Notes: generated by a model not told the origin, from the sequence alone. 64,000 bases of DNA from a bacterium (GCA_905221385.1 CAJNCV010000002.1:179754-243753), one strand, 5' to 3'; counted from the first letter of the stretch, positions 18,036-27,250 are shown. Numbers and translations: made by a program.

Positions 18036-19295
18036 TTATTCATAACGAAGAGCTTCGATTGGATCAAGCTTAGACGCTTTATTGGCTGGCAAGACTCCGA
18101 AGATCATCCCAACGCTGGCTGATACAGCCAAGCTAAAGAGAGCGATTGGGAGGGAAACCCCAACTTCAATACCTGCAATCATGTTTTGAAGCAATACTCC
18201 AGCTAACATGGTCATTCCAGCAGCAATCCCAAGACCGATAACTCCACCTAGCAAGGTCAAGATCATGGATTCAATCAAAAACTGAATCAAGATATTAGCC
18301 CGTGTAGCTCCGAGCGCCTTACGCAGACCAATCTCACGCGTGCGTTCTGTCACCGAAACCAGCATAATGTTCATAACTCCAGTTCCACCAACAAAAAGTG
18401 AAATCCCTGCGATGGCACTGATAATCGTGGTTATAAAGCCAAAGAGTTTTTGAACTTCTTCAAAAGTTGCTGTTTCATCCGCAACTTGGTATTCTCCTTG
18501 ATGTACTCCTGATATTTCTGTCATTCTACGTGCGAGTTCTGGTCCTAAAGTCGGTGTCAGACTCGTATCATTCACACGAAAGACAATATTAGATATTTCA
18601 TCCATATTGAAATTAACAGCAACAGATGTATTAGTTGTAATTGGCAAACCTCCGACACCAAACATCTTTGCAGTTTTAGCCTCAGAACTTGTGTATACTC
18701 CGATAACTCGATAATGAAAGTTATTAACTGAGATTATCTGATTAAGAGCTGCCTGTGGTGAGTCAAAAAGACTTTTAGCCAGTTCTTCATCAAGTAAGAT
18801 CACACTTGCAAAATCTCTGTAATCTTGTTCTCTTAGACTCCTACCAGCTATTATTTCATTATCAGTGGCAGTCATATAGGTCATATTACCACCTGTTAAA
18901 CTAGCCTGCTCAACTTTTTTATCTTTATAAGTCAGAGTAACATTTATACTATTCGTCACAAAGTAACCATCTACACCTTTTAGTTTAGCGACTTCCTTAA
19001 CCCATGCTTCCTGTGTTTTGGGTGGGACAACATAAGCGGTATCCTCTCTACCTGAAAGCGTTAGAGAAGATTGTTTTTGGGTAAAAGAGCCATCCTTACT
19101 TTTAATAGGCGAGAAGAAGACCTGAATATTTTTCTGAGATTTGGTCATATTTTTATTGACCTGACGAGACATAGAATCTCCCAGAGCCATGATAACAACG
19201 ACTGAAGATACTCCTATAATAATCCCAATCATGGTCAAAAATGAACGCATCTTGTGTGCTACAATCGATGAAAAGGCAAATTTTAGATTTTCCAT
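18036..19295 (-). CDS. MacB-like ABC exporter permease
   Basis: 419-aa membrane subunit of a MacAB-type tripartite-like exporter. One N-terminal membrane helix (from FAFSSIVAHKMRSFLTMIGI), a large extracellular MacB_PCD domain (about residues 45-270) and three C-terminal FtsX-type helices. The FtsX motif EIGLRKALGATRANIL is present. As I recall, the homologous pneumococcal system contributes to resistance to antimicrobial peptides and some antibiotics. The ATPase gene ends 1 nt upstream. Confidence 0.92.
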   Translation of the reverse strand: MENLKFAFSSIVAHKMRSFLTMIGIIIGVSSVVVIMALGDSMSRQVNKNMTKSQKNIQVFFSPIKSKDGSFTQKQSSLTLSGREDTAYVVPPKTQEAWVKEVAKLKGVDGYFVTNSINVTLTYKDKKVEQASLTGGNMTYMTATDNEIIAGRSLREQDYRDFASVILLDEELAKSLFDSPQAALNQIISVNNFHYRVIGVYTSSEAKTAKMFGVGGLPITTNTSVAVNFNMDEISNIVFRVNDTSLTPTLGPELARRMTEISGVHQGEYQVADETATFEEVQKLFGFITTIISAIAGISLFVGGTGVMNIMLVSVTERTREIGLRKALGATRANILIQFLIESMILTLLGGVIGLGIAAGMTMLAGVLLQNMIAGIEVGVSLPIALFSLAVSASVGMIFGVLPANKASKLDPIEALRYE

Positions 19296-19296
19296 C

Positions 19297-19998
19297 TTAA
19301 TGCCCCTCCCCTTCTAAATGCCCACTATCAGATGCAATAACTCCATCACGAATTACAATCTGACGTTTTGCATAAGCCGCAATCTCAGGCTCATGCGTGA
19401 CCATAATAATGGTTCTTCCTTCTTCATTTAACTCCACCAAGAGTTCCATGATTTGGCTTCCTGTCCTTGTATCCAAAGCTCCAGTTGGTTCATCTGCCAG
19501 AATAATCGAAGGATTGTTGACAAGGGCACGGGCAATAGCTACCCGTTGTTTTTGCCCACCAGATAATTCCGAAGGTAAGTGGTGACTTCTATCTGTCAAG
19601 TCTACTTTTTTCAAATAGGTCTCTGCCAATTTACGGCGTTTGGAAGCTGAAACTCCAGCATATATTAAAGGCAATTCAACATTCTGAAGGGCATCTAGTT
19701 TAGACAAAAGAAAGAATTGTTGAAAGACAAAGCCAATCTCTTGGTTACGGACTTTGGCCAACTGTTTTTCATCTAATTGAGCCACTTCTTTCCCCTCTAA
19801 GTAATACTCACCACTAGTTGGTGTGTCCAACATTCCAATAGTATTCATTAGAGTAGATTTTCCAGAACCAGACGGTCCCATAATAGCAACAAACTCTCCC
19901 TCATTCACTTCTAAGTTGATATTTTTCAAAACCTGAAGTTCCTGATCTCCATTTCGATAACTCCGACAGATATTTTTTAGACTAATTAGTTTCTTCAT
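19297..19998 (-). CDS. MacB-like ABC exporter ATPase
   Basis: 233-aa ATPase of the LolD/MacB type. Walker [10 protein letters not shown], signature [15 protein letters not shown] and Walker [13 protein letters not shown] are all intact. In Gram-negative MacB the ATPase and permease are one chain; here they are split, as in other Firmicutes. The start overlaps the adaptor gene's end by 17 nt, so the three are one operon. Confidence 0.94.
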   Translation of the reverse strand: MKKLISLKNICRSYRNGDQELQVLKNINLEVNEGEFVAIMGPSGSGKSTLMNTIGMLDTPTSGEYYLEGKEVAQLDEKQLAKVRNQEIGFVFQQFFLLSKLDALQNVELPLIYAGVSASKRRKLAETYLKKVDLTDRSHHLPSELSGGQKQRVAIARALVNNPSIILADEPTGALDTRTGSQIMELLVELNEEGRTIIMVTHEPEIAAYAKRQIVIRDGVIASDSGHLEGEGH

Positions 19999-21133
19999 CA
20001 GCCTTCACCTCTTTTCCTTCTTCCAAGGAAGTTGTTGGATTACTGATGACTTTAGTTCCATTTGTCAAACCAGAAGTGATTTCCTGGTTTTCTGCGTCAG
20101 CATTTCCTAGGCTAACTTCGATTTTCTTAGCCTTATTCTCTTCGTCAACAACCCAGACATAGTTTTTACCTTCTTCCTCTACAATGCTGGTTAATGGTAC
20201 GAGAAGAGATGTACTGTCGCTCTTAACTTCTACACTAACAGAAAATCCTTGCTTCAACTCACCGATATCACTCGTAATTTCAATAGTGTATGGATATTTA
20301 GGGCCAACATTCGATGCACCTGTACCATTGCTTCCATCAGCACCACTCTTTGAGTAAGTTGCGATATAGTTGATCTTCCCTGTCCAAGTCTTATCTGGGT
20401 AGACTTTAGAAGTGAAGGTCACTTCTTGTCCGACTGAAATCTTGGCAAGATTGTACTCAGATAATTCGCCTTTAACTTGCAAATTTTCATTGCTCACTAC
20501 ATGAACTATTACTTTGCCATTACCCGCAGAAGATTTGGAAAGATCACGATTCACCTCTGCAACTGTTCCTTCTATCGTGCTTAAAATAGTTGTCGCATCT
20601 AATTGAGCCTTTGCTTTTTTAACTTGAGCTTCTGCATCTGCACGATTATCACGTGCATCCTTAATTTGAGAATCAAGAGAAGATACTGTATTACTCTCTG
20701 AACCACCATATTCTTCAGAGTAAGTAAGGGCTTTACTTCGAGATTCTTTTAATTCACTAATATGACGATCAATCTTTGCTACTGCACGATTAGCAGCATC
20801 ATATGCCGCCTGAGCATCGGAACTATTGTATTTTACTAATGCTTGTCCTTTTTCAACCTTATCTCCAACAGAGACTAAAATTTCTTCAATCTCACCCATA
20901 CTTGCATCAAAATATACATACTGTTCATTTTTTACAGTAACAGTTCCAGATAAAAGAATAGATGAGGCAACTGTTCCTTCTTTGGCAGTCACCAAATGAG
21001 AGGTCGTATCTTTAACAGCAACCTTAGAAGGTTGTCTAAAAAGTAAAATCCCCATAGCCCCGACAATAATAACACTTGCAATTCCAATGACTGTGTAAAA
21101 TGTCCTTTTTTTCCTTTTCGTATTCTTCTTCAT
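19982..21133 (-). CDS. MacA-like membrane fusion protein
   Basis: 383-aa adaptor of the exporter. The N-terminus is strongly basic (KKNTKRKKR) followed by one membrane anchor (TFYTVIGIASVIIVGAMGI). Then come a lipoyl-like half (ILVSVGDKVEKGQALVKYN), a coiled-coil hairpin with many Ala/Lys/Asp (about residues 115-190), the second lipoyl half (TIEGTVAEVNRD) and beta-barrel domains. I set the start at 21133 (MKKNTKRKKR) because a promoter lies 35 nt upstream; the longer frame would begin inside that promoter. Confidence 0.9.
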   Translation of the reverse strand: MKKNTKRKKRTFYTVIGIASVIIVGAMGILLFRQPSKVAVKDTTSHLVTAKEGTVASSILLSGTVTVKNEQYVYFDASMGEIEEILVSVGDKVEKGQALVKYNSSDAQAAYDAANRAVAKIDRHISELKESRSKALTYSEEYGGSESNTVSSLDSQIKDARDNRADAEAQVKKAKAQLDATTILSTIEGTVAEVNRDLSKSSAGNGKVIVHVVSNENLQVKGELSEYNLAKISVGQEVTFTSKVYPDKTWTGKINYIATYSKSGADGSNGTGASNVGPKYPYTIEITSDIGELKQGFSVSVEVKSDSTSLLVPLTSIVEEEGKNYVWVVDEENKAKKIEVSLGNADAENQEITSGLTNGTKVISNPTTSLEEGKEVKADEETN

Positions 21134-21167
21134 CCTAAAATGCCTTTCATATTTTCCATTAAAGTCC

Positions 21168-21196
21168 ATTATATCAAATTTATCCACTATGAACAA
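21168..21196 (-). promoter_or_regulatory. Exporter operon promoter
   Basis: TTGTTC and TATAAT on the minus strand, spacer 17 bp, with the -10 box ending 35 nt before the adaptor ATG. Confidence 0.7.
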
Positions 21197-21346
21197 TAAT
21201 TGTATAGCGAGAAAAGAGAAACATTCAGGAAATGGGGCTTATTTTTATTTAATTTATACAGAATTATGCTAGTAACATTATACACCTTATTTCTATATTT
21301 AATTTAGCAAGTGATTTCTACTATTTCTTTAGAGCGTAGCAGATTT

Positions 21347-21375
21347 TTGCATTCAAAAAATAAAAACGATAGAAT
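21347..21375 (+). promoter_or_regulatory. gor promoter
   Basis: TTGCAT and TAGAAT separated by 17 bp, with gor beginning 30 nt downstream behind an AAGGAG site. Confidence 0.7.
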
Positions 21376-21404
21376 ATGACTATCAAAGCTATAAGGAGTT
21401 TTCA

Positions 21405-22751
21405 ATGAGAGAATATGATATCATCACCATCGGTGGAGGAAGCGGCGGTATCGCCACTATGAACCGCGCTGGTGAACACGGTGCTAAAGCAGCTGTTATT
21501 GAAGAGAAAAAATTAGGTGGAACTTGTGTCAACGTCGGCTGTGTTCCTAAGAAAATCATGTGGTACGGAGCGCAAATCGCTGAAAGCTTCCACCACTACG
21601 GCCCTGACTATGGTTTTACAAGTTCAGATGTTCAATTTGATTTCGCAAAACTTCGTCAAAATCGTGAAGCCTACATCGATCGTGCCCGCTCGTCTTATGA
21701 TGGTAGTTTCAAGCGCAACGGGGTTGATTTGATTGAAGGTCGTGCTCATTTTGTTGATGCCCACACCGTCAGCGTTAATGGCGAATTGATTCGTGCCAAG
21801 CATATCGTGATTGCTACTGGAGCTCGTCCAAGCATCCCAACTATCCCTGGAGCTAAACTCGGTGGTAGCTCAGACGATGTCTTTGCTTGGGAGCAACTTC
21901 CTGACTCCGTTGCGATTCTTGGAGCTGGTTATATCGCCGTTGAATTAGCAGGTGTTCTCCATGCACTTGGTGTAAAAACTGATTTGTTCGTCCGCCGCGA
22001 CCGTCCTTTGCGTGGTTTTGATAGCTACATCGTTGAAGGTCTTGTCAATGAAATGGAAAAAACAGGCCTGCCTTTGCATACACATAAGGTTCCGGTCAGA
22101 CTCGAAAAAACTGAGCAAGGCATTACGATTCATTTCGAAGATGGCTCTAGTCACACTGCAAGCCAAGTTATCTGGGCTATCGGCCGCCGTCCAAATGTAG
22201 ACGGGTTGGAGTTAGAAAAGGCTGGAGTTACACTCAACGAACGAGGATTTATCCAAGTTGATGAGTATCAAAATACAGTTGTAGATGGCATCTACGCCCT
22301 TGGAGACGTGACTGGTGAGAAGGAACTAACTCCAGTAGCCATCAAGGCAGGACGTACCCTATCTGAACGTCTCTTTAATGGGAAAACAAGTGCTAAGATG
22401 GACTACTCCACTATCCCTACCGTTGTCTTCTCCCACCCAGCGATCGGAACTGTCGGTTTAACTGAGGATCAAGCTATCAAAGAATACGGCCAAGATAACA
22501 TCAAAGTCTACAAGTCAAGCTTTGCATCTATGTACTCTGCCGTTACAAGCCATCGTCAAGAATCTCGCTTCAAACTCATCACCGCTGGTGCAGATGAAAA
22601 AGTTGTTGGCCTACACGGACTTGGTTACGGAGTGGATGAGATGATTCAAGGATTCGCTGTCGCTATCAAGATGGGAGCAACCAAGGCGGACTTTGATGCT
22701 ACAGTAGCTATCCACCCAACTGCCTCAGAAGAATTTGTAACCATGCGCTAA
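21405..22751 (+). CDS. gor: Glutathione reductase
   Basis: FAD flavoenzyme that reduces glutathione disulfide with NADPH; pneumococci and relatives import glutathione and use it against oxidative and metal stress. 448 aa. FAD-binding TIGGGSGG (residues 8-15), redox disulfide [13 protein letters not shown] with Cys41 and Cys46, NAD(P)-binding [13 protein letters not shown], and C-terminal HPTASEEF holding the catalytic His/Glu pair. Single gene with its own promoter and terminator. Confidence 0.95.
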   Translation: MREYDIITIGGGSGGIATMNRAGEHGAKAAVIEEKKLGGTCVNVGCVPKKIMWYGAQIAESFHHYGPDYGFTSSDVQFDFAKLRQNREAYIDRARSSYDGSFKRNGVDLIEGRAHFVDAHTVSVNGELIRAKHIVIATGARPSIPTIPGAKLGGSSDDVFAWEQLPDSVAILGAGYIAVELAGVLHALGVKTDLFVRRDRPLRGFDSYIVEGLVNEMEKTGLPLHTHKVPVRLEKTEQGITIHFEDGSSHTASQVIWAIGRRPNVDGLELEKAGVTLNERGFIQVDEYQNTVVDGIYALGDVTGEKELTPVAIKAGRTLSERLFNGKTSAKMDYSTIPTVVFSHPAIGTVGLTEDQAIKEYGQDNIKVYKSSFASMYSAVTSHRQESRFKLITAGADEKVVGLHGLGYGVDEMIQGFAVAIKMGATKADFDATVAIHPTASEEFVTMR

Positions 22752-22758
22752 TTATTGT

Positions 22759-22784
22759 AAGAGACCTCTTGAGATCTCTTTTTA
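22759..22784 (+). terminator. gor terminator
   Basis: AAGAGACCTC/GAGATCTCTT hairpin with a 2-nt loop and one mismatch, followed by a T run. Confidence 0.8.
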
Positions 22785-22810
22785 CTTGTAAAATCGGCTG
22801 TTACAAAATT

Positions 22811-22838
22811 GTTACCTTGATTTCAAAAATAGGTTGAC
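22811..22838 (+). promoter_or_regulatory. Candidate BirA-type biotin operator upstream of bioY
   Basis: Half-sites TTGTTACC (core GTTACC 22811-22816) and GGTTGAC (22832-22838) face each other across 15 bp, resembling the GTTAAC-n14/16-GTTAAC pattern of Gram-positive BirA operators with one base missing. The right half covers the -35 box of the bioY promoter. Confidence 0.45.
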
Positions 22839-22861
22839 TTTTGTTTCTGAATTAGTATAAT
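22834..22861 (+). promoter_or_regulatory. bioY promoter
   Basis: TTGACT (22834-22839) and TATAAT (22856-22861) with a 16-bp spacer, 33 nt before the TTG start. Confidence 0.8.
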
Positions 22862-22894
22862 AGTTACTATAATTTTGAAAAGAGGTTAACAGTT

Positions 22895-23431
22895 TTGAAA
22901 AAAGCTCATATCTATGCTATCCCTGCTGTCGGTGCTGCTCTCATCGCCGTATTGGCACAAATCAGTCTCCCTATCGGTCCTGTTCCCTTCACTCTGCAAA
23001 ACTTTGCAATCGGTCTGATTGCTACTGTTTTTAGACCCAGAGAAGCCGTCCTATCTGTAGCTCTCTATCTCCTACTGGGTGCCATTGGTCTACCTGTCTT
23101 TGCAGGGGGTGGTGCAGGATTTCACGTTTTAGTCGGTCCAAGCTCAGGCTATCTTTGGTTTGACCTTGTCTATGCAGGATTTACATCTTATCTCATCCAT
23201 CAAAAAAGTGGCTATATCCGCATTTTCCTAGGCAACCTCTTGGGTGATTCCCTCGTCTTTGTCGGGGGAATTCTCAGCCTCCACTTCCTTACTGGTATGC
23301 CACTTGACAAAGCACTCGCTGTTGGCGTCCTTCCCTTTATCCTCCCTGACCTTGGTAAGATTATTGCCATTAGTTTCATTGGTCGCCTACTATTACAACG
23401 ACTTAGGGGACAAGCATACTTCTCAATTTAA
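22895..23431 (+). CDS. bioY: Biotin transporter substrate-binding component BioY (TTG start)
   Basis: S-component of a biotin ECF transporter, 178 aa with about six membrane helices. The family pattern QISLPIGPVPFTLQNFAIGL near the N-terminus and GGGAGFHVLVGPSSGYLWFD are clear. It starts with TTG at 22895, nine bases after AGAGG. The EcfA/EcfT module is not in this window and must be shared from elsewhere. The organism seems to depend on biotin uptake. Confidence 0.93.
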   Translation: MKKAHIYAIPAVGAALIAVLAQISLPIGPVPFTLQNFAIGLIATVFRPREAVLSVALYLLLGAIGLPVFAGGGAGFHVLVGPSSGYLWFDLVYAGFTSYLIHQKSGYIRIFLGNLLGDSLVFVGGILSLHFLTGMPLDKALAVGVLPFILPDLGKIIAISFIGRLLLQRLRGQAYFSI

Positions 23432-23434
23432 CCC

Positions 23435-23470
23435 AAAAAGGATACTGAGTCAAAAACTCAATATCCTTTT
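23435..23470 (+). terminator. Bidirectional terminator bioY / PC4-like gene
   Basis: AAAAAGGATACTGAGT/ACTCAATATCCTTTT, a 15-bp stem with one mismatch and T runs on either strand, located where the two genes converge. Confidence 0.88.
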
Positions 23471-23687
23471 ATTGATTTCCTTTAAAAGCATCTACCATTA
23501 CCTGAAATTCTTCATTTGAAAGAGTGATTCCTTTGCCCATTTTGGTATGATCAGGGCTCCAAGAACGAATATCAAACTTTGCTGGTGCTCCATTAAAGCT
23601 GACTCGGTTTAATTCCTTGGTCCATCCTTTCTCATTTTCAGACAAGGTCAGTAAGTGTTCTTCGATTTCAAATGTAAATTCTGCCAT
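23469..23687 (-). CDS. YdbC/PC4-like ssDNA-binding protein, competence-inducible
   Basis: 72-aa protein of the YdbC family, bacterial relatives of the transcription coactivator PC4 that bind single-stranded nucleic acid as a dimer. Features include a basic/aromatic beta-sheet (WTKELNRVSFNGAPAKFDIRSWSP) and a C-terminal helix (LSNEEFQVMVDAF). GGAGTT lies before the ATG. The ComX (cin) box 34 nt upstream indicates late-competence expression; I recall the pneumococcal homologue in published lists of late competence genes. A role on incoming ssDNA is an inference. Confidence 0.88.
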   Translation of the reverse strand: MAEFTFEIEEHLLTLSENEKGWTKELNRVSFNGAPAKFDIRSWSPDHTKMGKGITLSNEEFQVMVDAFKGNQ

Positions 23688-23721
23688 TTTAACTCCTTTA
23701 CGTGATATGCTTTATCTAGTC

Positions 23722-23729
23722 TATTCGTA
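23722..23729 (-). promoter_or_regulatory. ComX (sigma-X) cin box TACGAATA
   Basis: Exact TACGAATA on the minus strand preceded by a run of T, 34 nt before the ATG of the PC4-like gene. This octamer replaces the -10 element in late-competence promoters of streptococci. No other copy was noticed in the window. Confidence 0.85.
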
Positions 23730-23735
23730 AAAATC

Positions 23736-23764
23736 TTGTAGTTTTTAGGAAAATTTTATATAAT
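23736..23764 (+). promoter_or_regulatory. Promoter of the 106-aa gene
   Basis: TTGTAG and TATAAT with a 17-bp spacer, 26 nt before the ATG at 23791. It starts only six bases from the divergent cin box, so polymerase on the two promoters could interfere. Confidence 0.65.
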
Positions 23765-23790
23765 GTGGATATATAAGAAGGGAGACACCT

Positions 23791-24111
23791 ATGACGTACA
23801 CATTCAAGCAAGTCTTAGATAAGATACAAGACTTTCTCAGTGGACATAATGAACAAGATTATTCTGAAAACGACTCCCTTATTAGCACAATTGAACAGGC
23901 CATCCAGAAAAAAACGGCTGTTCATGTCATACTTGCTGAGACAAGTTTTACAGGTGATATTGTCAAATATGATACCAGTCGTCAACAGATTATTGTCAAA
24001 AATTTTACAAAAAATGTGACACGTATCATCCGAACCACTGATATCAAAAGGCTACGTTTTGTCCCATCCACTGTCCAGAGAGCTCAAAAAAATAGATTTA
24101 AGAAAGAGTGA
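23791..24111 (+). CDS. Conserved hypothetical protein, YolD/Sm-like fold possible
   Basis: 106 aa, soluble, no signal peptide. The N-terminal half looks helical; the second half (VHVILAETSFTGDIVKYD through RIIRTTDIKRLRFVP) alternates as beta strands in the way YolD- or Sm-like proteins do. A strongly basic tail (RAQKNRFKKE) might bind nucleic acid. A GGGAG site precedes the ATG. I cannot assign a function. Confidence 0.75.
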   Translation: MTYTFKQVLDKIQDFLSGHNEQDYSENDSLISTIEQAIQKKTAVHVILAETSFTGDIVKYDTSRQQIIVKNFTKNVTRIIRTTDIKRLRFVPSTVQRAQKNRFKKE

Positions 24112-24140
24112 GATGTTCATTGCATCCCACTCTTTTTCTT
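24101..24140. terminator. Bidirectional terminator
   Basis: AAGAAAGAGTGAGATG/GCATCCCACTCTTTTTCTT around TTCATT. It serves the 106-aa gene on the plus strand and the trmD operon on the minus strand, overlapping both coding ends. Confidence 0.85.
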
Positions 24141-24477
24141 AACGGATTTGTTCAAAATGCAGATGGACTGCGATGTGGTCACCGTAACCACTTCTCTCCA
24201 AATCACGTTGTAAGCGGTAAGAAATATAATGTTCTGCGATGGTGATATATCCTGCCCCCAACAAACGATTTTCAACCATTGATTGGATCATACTGATGGT
24301 CGCACGTTCTACTTTTGCTTCTTCCAAGTCCAAGACTACCTTTTTAGTAACTTGAGCTAGGTTTTGACGCAGGTCATCGGTCAAAACATAAACTGTTTGA
24401 GCTGCTTTTAGGACAGCTTGGTAGATTTTATCTGGATCAAAGTCAGCAACTTCTCCGTTACGTTTGATTACTTGCAT
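24139..24477 (-). CDS. Small ATP-cone domain protein
   Basis: 112 aa made almost entirely of one ATP-cone, the nucleotide-sensing domain of ribonucleotide reductases and NrdR (starting MQVIKRNGEVADFDPDKIYQAVLKA). There is no NrdR zinc ribbon and no reductase domain. It may sense adenine nucleotides or partner with another protein. It is 11 nt downstream of trmD in the same operon. Confidence 0.85.
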   Translation of the reverse strand: MQVIKRNGEVADFDPDKIYQAVLKAAQTVYVLTDDLRQNLAQVTKKVVLDLEEAKVERATISMIQSMVENRLLGAGYITIAEHYISYRLQRDLERSGYGDHIAVHLHFEQIR

Positions 24478-24488
24478 AAGATTCTCCT

Positions 24489-25211
24489 TTATTCTTTGTT
24501 TTCTCTGATTTCAGCCAGCATCTTTTCTTCTTCGGCTGTTAGTTGATAGTTTTCTAGCAGGTCAGGTCTGCGCTGGTAGGTTTTCTTTAGACTCTCATAC
24601 AGTCGCCACTGGCGAATTTTTTCATGGTGCCCACTCATGAGCACATCTGGAACCACCATGCCTCGATAGTCATAAGGACGTGTGTATTGGGGATATTCGA
24701 GGAGTCCTGAAGAAAAACTATCGTCTTGATGACTAGACTCCTTGCCAATCACTTCAGGAATCAGGCGAACCGTAGCATCAATCATGGTCATGGCCGCCAA
24801 TTCACCACCAGTCAGGACATAATCTCCTAGGGAAATTTCATCGGTTACCAAGGTCTTGATGCGCTCGTCATATCCTTCGTAGTGACCGCAGATAAAGATA
24901 AGCTCCTCTTCTTGGGCTAAATCTTCAGCGTAGGCTTGATCGAACTGTTTCCCAGCAGGATCGAGAAGAATGACGCGGGGATTTTTCTTTTCAATGGCGT
25001 CAAAAGCATCGAAAATGGGTTGGGCGCGGAGCAACATTCCCTGACCGCCTCCGTAGGGCTCATCGTCAACATGACGGGCCTTTTCAGCATATTCTCTGAA
25101 ATTATGGTACTGGACATCCAAGAGCCCTTTTTCTCGAGCCTTTCCAACAATCGAGTGCTCCAGTGGAGAAAACATCTCAGGAAAGAGGGTTAAAATATCA
25201 ATCTTCATCAT
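24489..25211 (-). CDS. trmD: tRNA (guanine-37-N1)-methyltransferase
   Basis: Methylates G37 next to the anticodon to prevent frameshifting. 240 aa SPOUT (trefoil-knot) enzyme. Knot motifs are [12 protein letters not shown] and [11 protein letters not shown]. Two ATG codons begin the frame; the first overlaps rimM by 14 nt. The rimM-trmD pair is the usual bacterial arrangement. Confidence 0.96.
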   Translation of the reverse strand: MMKIDILTLFPEMFSPLEHSIVGKAREKGLLDVQYHNFREYAEKARHVDDEPYGGGQGMLLRAQPIFDAFDAIEKKNPRVILLDPAGKQFDQAYAEDLAQEEELIFICGHYEGYDERIKTLVTDEISLGDYVLTGGELAAMTMIDATVRLIPEVIGKESSHQDDSFSSGLLEYPQYTRPYDYRGMVVPDVLMSGHHEKIRQWRLYESLKKTYQRRPDLLENYQLTAEEEKMLAEIRENKE

Positions 25212-25716
25212 CTAGTCCTTCTAAGATTTCCACCTCGACCCGCTTGTTTGGAATATCAACATTGAGAACCACTGGTGGGATATAAGGTAAAAGCAAATCA
25301 CGCCTACCTTTTCGCTTGACCACCCAGACATCATTGGCACCTGGTTGTAGAATCTCCTTGATAGTTCCAATCAAGTTGTCTCCCTCGTAAACATCCAAAC
25401 CGATAATCTCGTGATAATAGAATTCACCATCATCTAAATCGTTCAAATCTTCCTCAGCGACCTTGAGGCTATAACCCTTGTACTTTTCAATTGCATTGAT
25501 ATGGTACATGTCTTTGAATTTGATAATGTCAAAGTTCTTATGCTTACGGTGGCTAGCAATGGTCACTGTTTGGACAAACTGATCTTTTTCATCGAATAAA
25601 GCCAGCTCTGCTCCCTTTTTAAATCGATCTTCTGCAAAATCCGTCACAGACAAGACTCGCATCTCACCCTGCAGACCCTGCGTATTGACGATTTTCCCAA
25701 CATTAAAGTAGTTCAT
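25198..25716 (-). CDS. rimM: 16S rRNA processing protein RimM
   Basis: Assists maturation of the 30S subunit head. 172 aa with the RimM N-domain ([20 protein letters not shown]) and the C-terminal PRC barrel ([13 protein letters not shown] and [13 protein letters not shown]). The ATG at 25716 follows AGGAGA. Transcription probably starts from the AT-rich gap upstream. Confidence 0.95.
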   Translation of the reverse strand: MNYFNVGKIVNTQGLQGEMRVLSVTDFAEDRFKKGAELALFDEKDQFVQTVTIASHRKHKNFDIIKFKDMYHINAIEKYKGYSLKVAEEDLNDLDDGEFYYHEIIGLDVYEGDNLIGTIKEILQPGANDVWVVKRKGRRDLLLPYIPPVVLNVDIPNKRVEVEILEGLDDED

Positions 25717-25789
25717 CTTGTCTCCTGTATCTATTTCTATCCTTTATTTTATCACGTTCCAGGGATTTTCACAAGTTGGAGAAAATCAG

Positions 25790-26340
25790 CTATAATCCCA
25801 AAATTGCTAGTAGTTTCCTCTTTAATGTTAATTTATATTTGAAAGAAGAGATATTTATATTCCCGTTATACATATTACTATAAAATGTATACTCCCCAAT
25901 TTGACCTTGACTTGTTTTCCATTTCATTCTTAAACTAGGTATAGTCTCAGGTAAATTTGTATGAATCAATAAGCATGTATAATTTTTTAAATTTTAATTG
26001 TATGTATTTTATCTTGAACGATTAAACGATTACTTTTTGAATCATAGATTAAAGAATAAAATTCTATAATTTCAATATCAACTTCTTTTGGATAAAAAAT
26101 CAAATGGTTATAATATTTATCATTTTTATTATGTTTAAACTCATAAATATGATGAAATCTCGTATGTAAGGAATCAAATTCGATTGGTTTAATTGCCTGA
26201 ATTCCGATATTATTAATATAGGCCTTATTCTGGAAACTAATTTTTAAAATTACACCTATAAAAGTCGAAATCTGTATAATTCGTAATAACCAATCAATAT
26301 ACATCGCCCAGTCTATTTTTAAAAAATAATCAGTGTTCAA
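25790..26340 (-). pseudogene. Frameshifted small membrane-anchored orphan protein
   Basis: The first reading frame (TTG at 26340, or ATG at 26304, down to a stop at 25987) encodes 117 aa with one hydrophobic helix near the N-terminus. After that stop a second frame stays open for about 60 codons to 25790 and reads as plausible protein (LPETIPSLRMKWKTSQGQIG...). Losing one A in the run near 25992-25995 would explain the break; one added base joins both parts into about 180 aa. The gene is very AT-rich, overlaps the end of the MazG-like gene, and is unlike anything I recognise. Confidence 0.6.
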
Positions 26341-26674
26341 TATTTCTCAAATCTCCCTCCAAAAAACTCTCCAAATCACGTTCATGCTGGTACTTAATGG
26401 CAGCCTTCTTATCTTTGTCAAAGATGGTTTTGGTTAGGTCGATGTCATTAATGGCTGCAATTGCAACAGTGTAGTGAATGATATCAGCCAGTTCTTTAGC
26501 AAGTTCCTCGTTCGAATCTTGAACTCCCTCTTTTCGACCAGAGCGACCATTCAAAACTTCAGCTACTTCTCCAACTTCCTCCACTAGCTTGATAAAAAGA
26601 CCTTCCTCAGTCCGAGACTGCTGGTAATGTTCGAGTAAGTAGTCTTGTAATTGTCTAAACGTTAAATCCTTCAT
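26330..26674 (-). CDS. MazG-like nucleotide pyrophosphohydrolase
   Basis: 114-aa all-helical NTP-PPase. The metal site is visible as KLVEEVGEVAEVL and the second acidic helix ELAKELADIIHYTVAIA (E-x-x-E and E-x-x-D patterns). Such proteins hydrolyse noncanonical or stress-related nucleotides; the substrate here is unknown. Start chosen at MKDLTFRQL (26674), behind AAGGAG. The AT-rich broken orphan follows, overlapping by 11 nt. Confidence 0.85.
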   Translation of the reverse strand: MKDLTFRQLQDYLLEHYQQSRTEEGLFIKLVEEVGEVAEVLNGRSGRKEGVQDSNEELAKELADIIHYTVAIAAINDIDLTKTIFDKDKKAAIKYQHERDLESFLEGDLRNIEH

Positions 26675-26718
26675 AGCCTGCTCCTTGCAAAAAAAGCGAG
26701 ACATTCGTCCCGCCCTTG

Positions 26719-26958
26719 TTATTTTTCGTCAATAACGATTCTTACTTTTTTGTCTTCAGTTGGGACAGAGTAGACAATCGTTCTTATCGCAGAAATGGTG
26801 CGACCCTTACGACCGATTACACGACCCACATCGCTTTGATCAAGATCCAAATGATATTCCAAAAATTCTGGTGTATCTTCAATCTTGATAGTTAAGGCAT
26901 CTGGTTGTGAAATCAAGGGTTTCACAATCGCAATAATGAGATTTTCAATCGTATCCAT
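26719..26958 (-). CDS. khpA: KH-domain RNA-binding protein KhpA
   Basis: 79-aa single KH domain with the signature [18 protein letters not shown]. With KhpB it binds RNA, and in pneumococcus it affects cell division and elongation. It follows rpsP directly, the conserved order in Firmicutes. Confidence 0.94.
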   Translation of the reverse strand: MDTIENLIIAIVKPLISQPDALTIKIEDTPEFLEYHLDLDQSDVGRVIGRKGRTISAIRTIVYSVPTEDKKVRIVIDEK

Positions 26959-26977
26959 CTGTCAACCTACTTTAAAC

Positions 26978-27250
26978 TTATTTTGAGAATTTAGAATCGT
27001 GGAATTTTTTCAATACGCCTTCTTTTGAAAGGATGTTACGAACTGTATCTGAAGGTTGAGCTCCATCAGCCAACCATGCAAGAACGCGGTCTTCTTTCAA
27101 AGTTACTTGGTTTTCAGCAACAAGTGGGTTGTATGTTCCAACTGTTTCAATGAAACGTCCGTCACGTGGTGAACGTGAATCTGCTACGTTGATACGGTAG
27201 AAAGGTTTTTTCTTAGAACCCATACGAGTCAAACGGATTTTAACTGCCAT
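26978..27250 (-). CDS. rpsP: 30S ribosomal protein S16
   Basis: 90 aa, starting [20 protein letters not shown], the S16 signature. It stabilises 30S assembly. It has a strong promoter and a hairpin-containing leader. Confidence 0.97.
   Translation of the reverse strand: MAVKIRLTRMGSKKKPFYRINVADSRSPRDGRFIETVGTYNPLVAENQVTLKEDRVLAWLADGAQPSDTVRNILSKEGVLKKFHDSKFSK

Noticed and set aside
22752..22894. Riboswitch upstream of bioY
   Set aside because: The transcript leader is only about 25 nt, too short for a riboswitch; a DNA operator explains it better.
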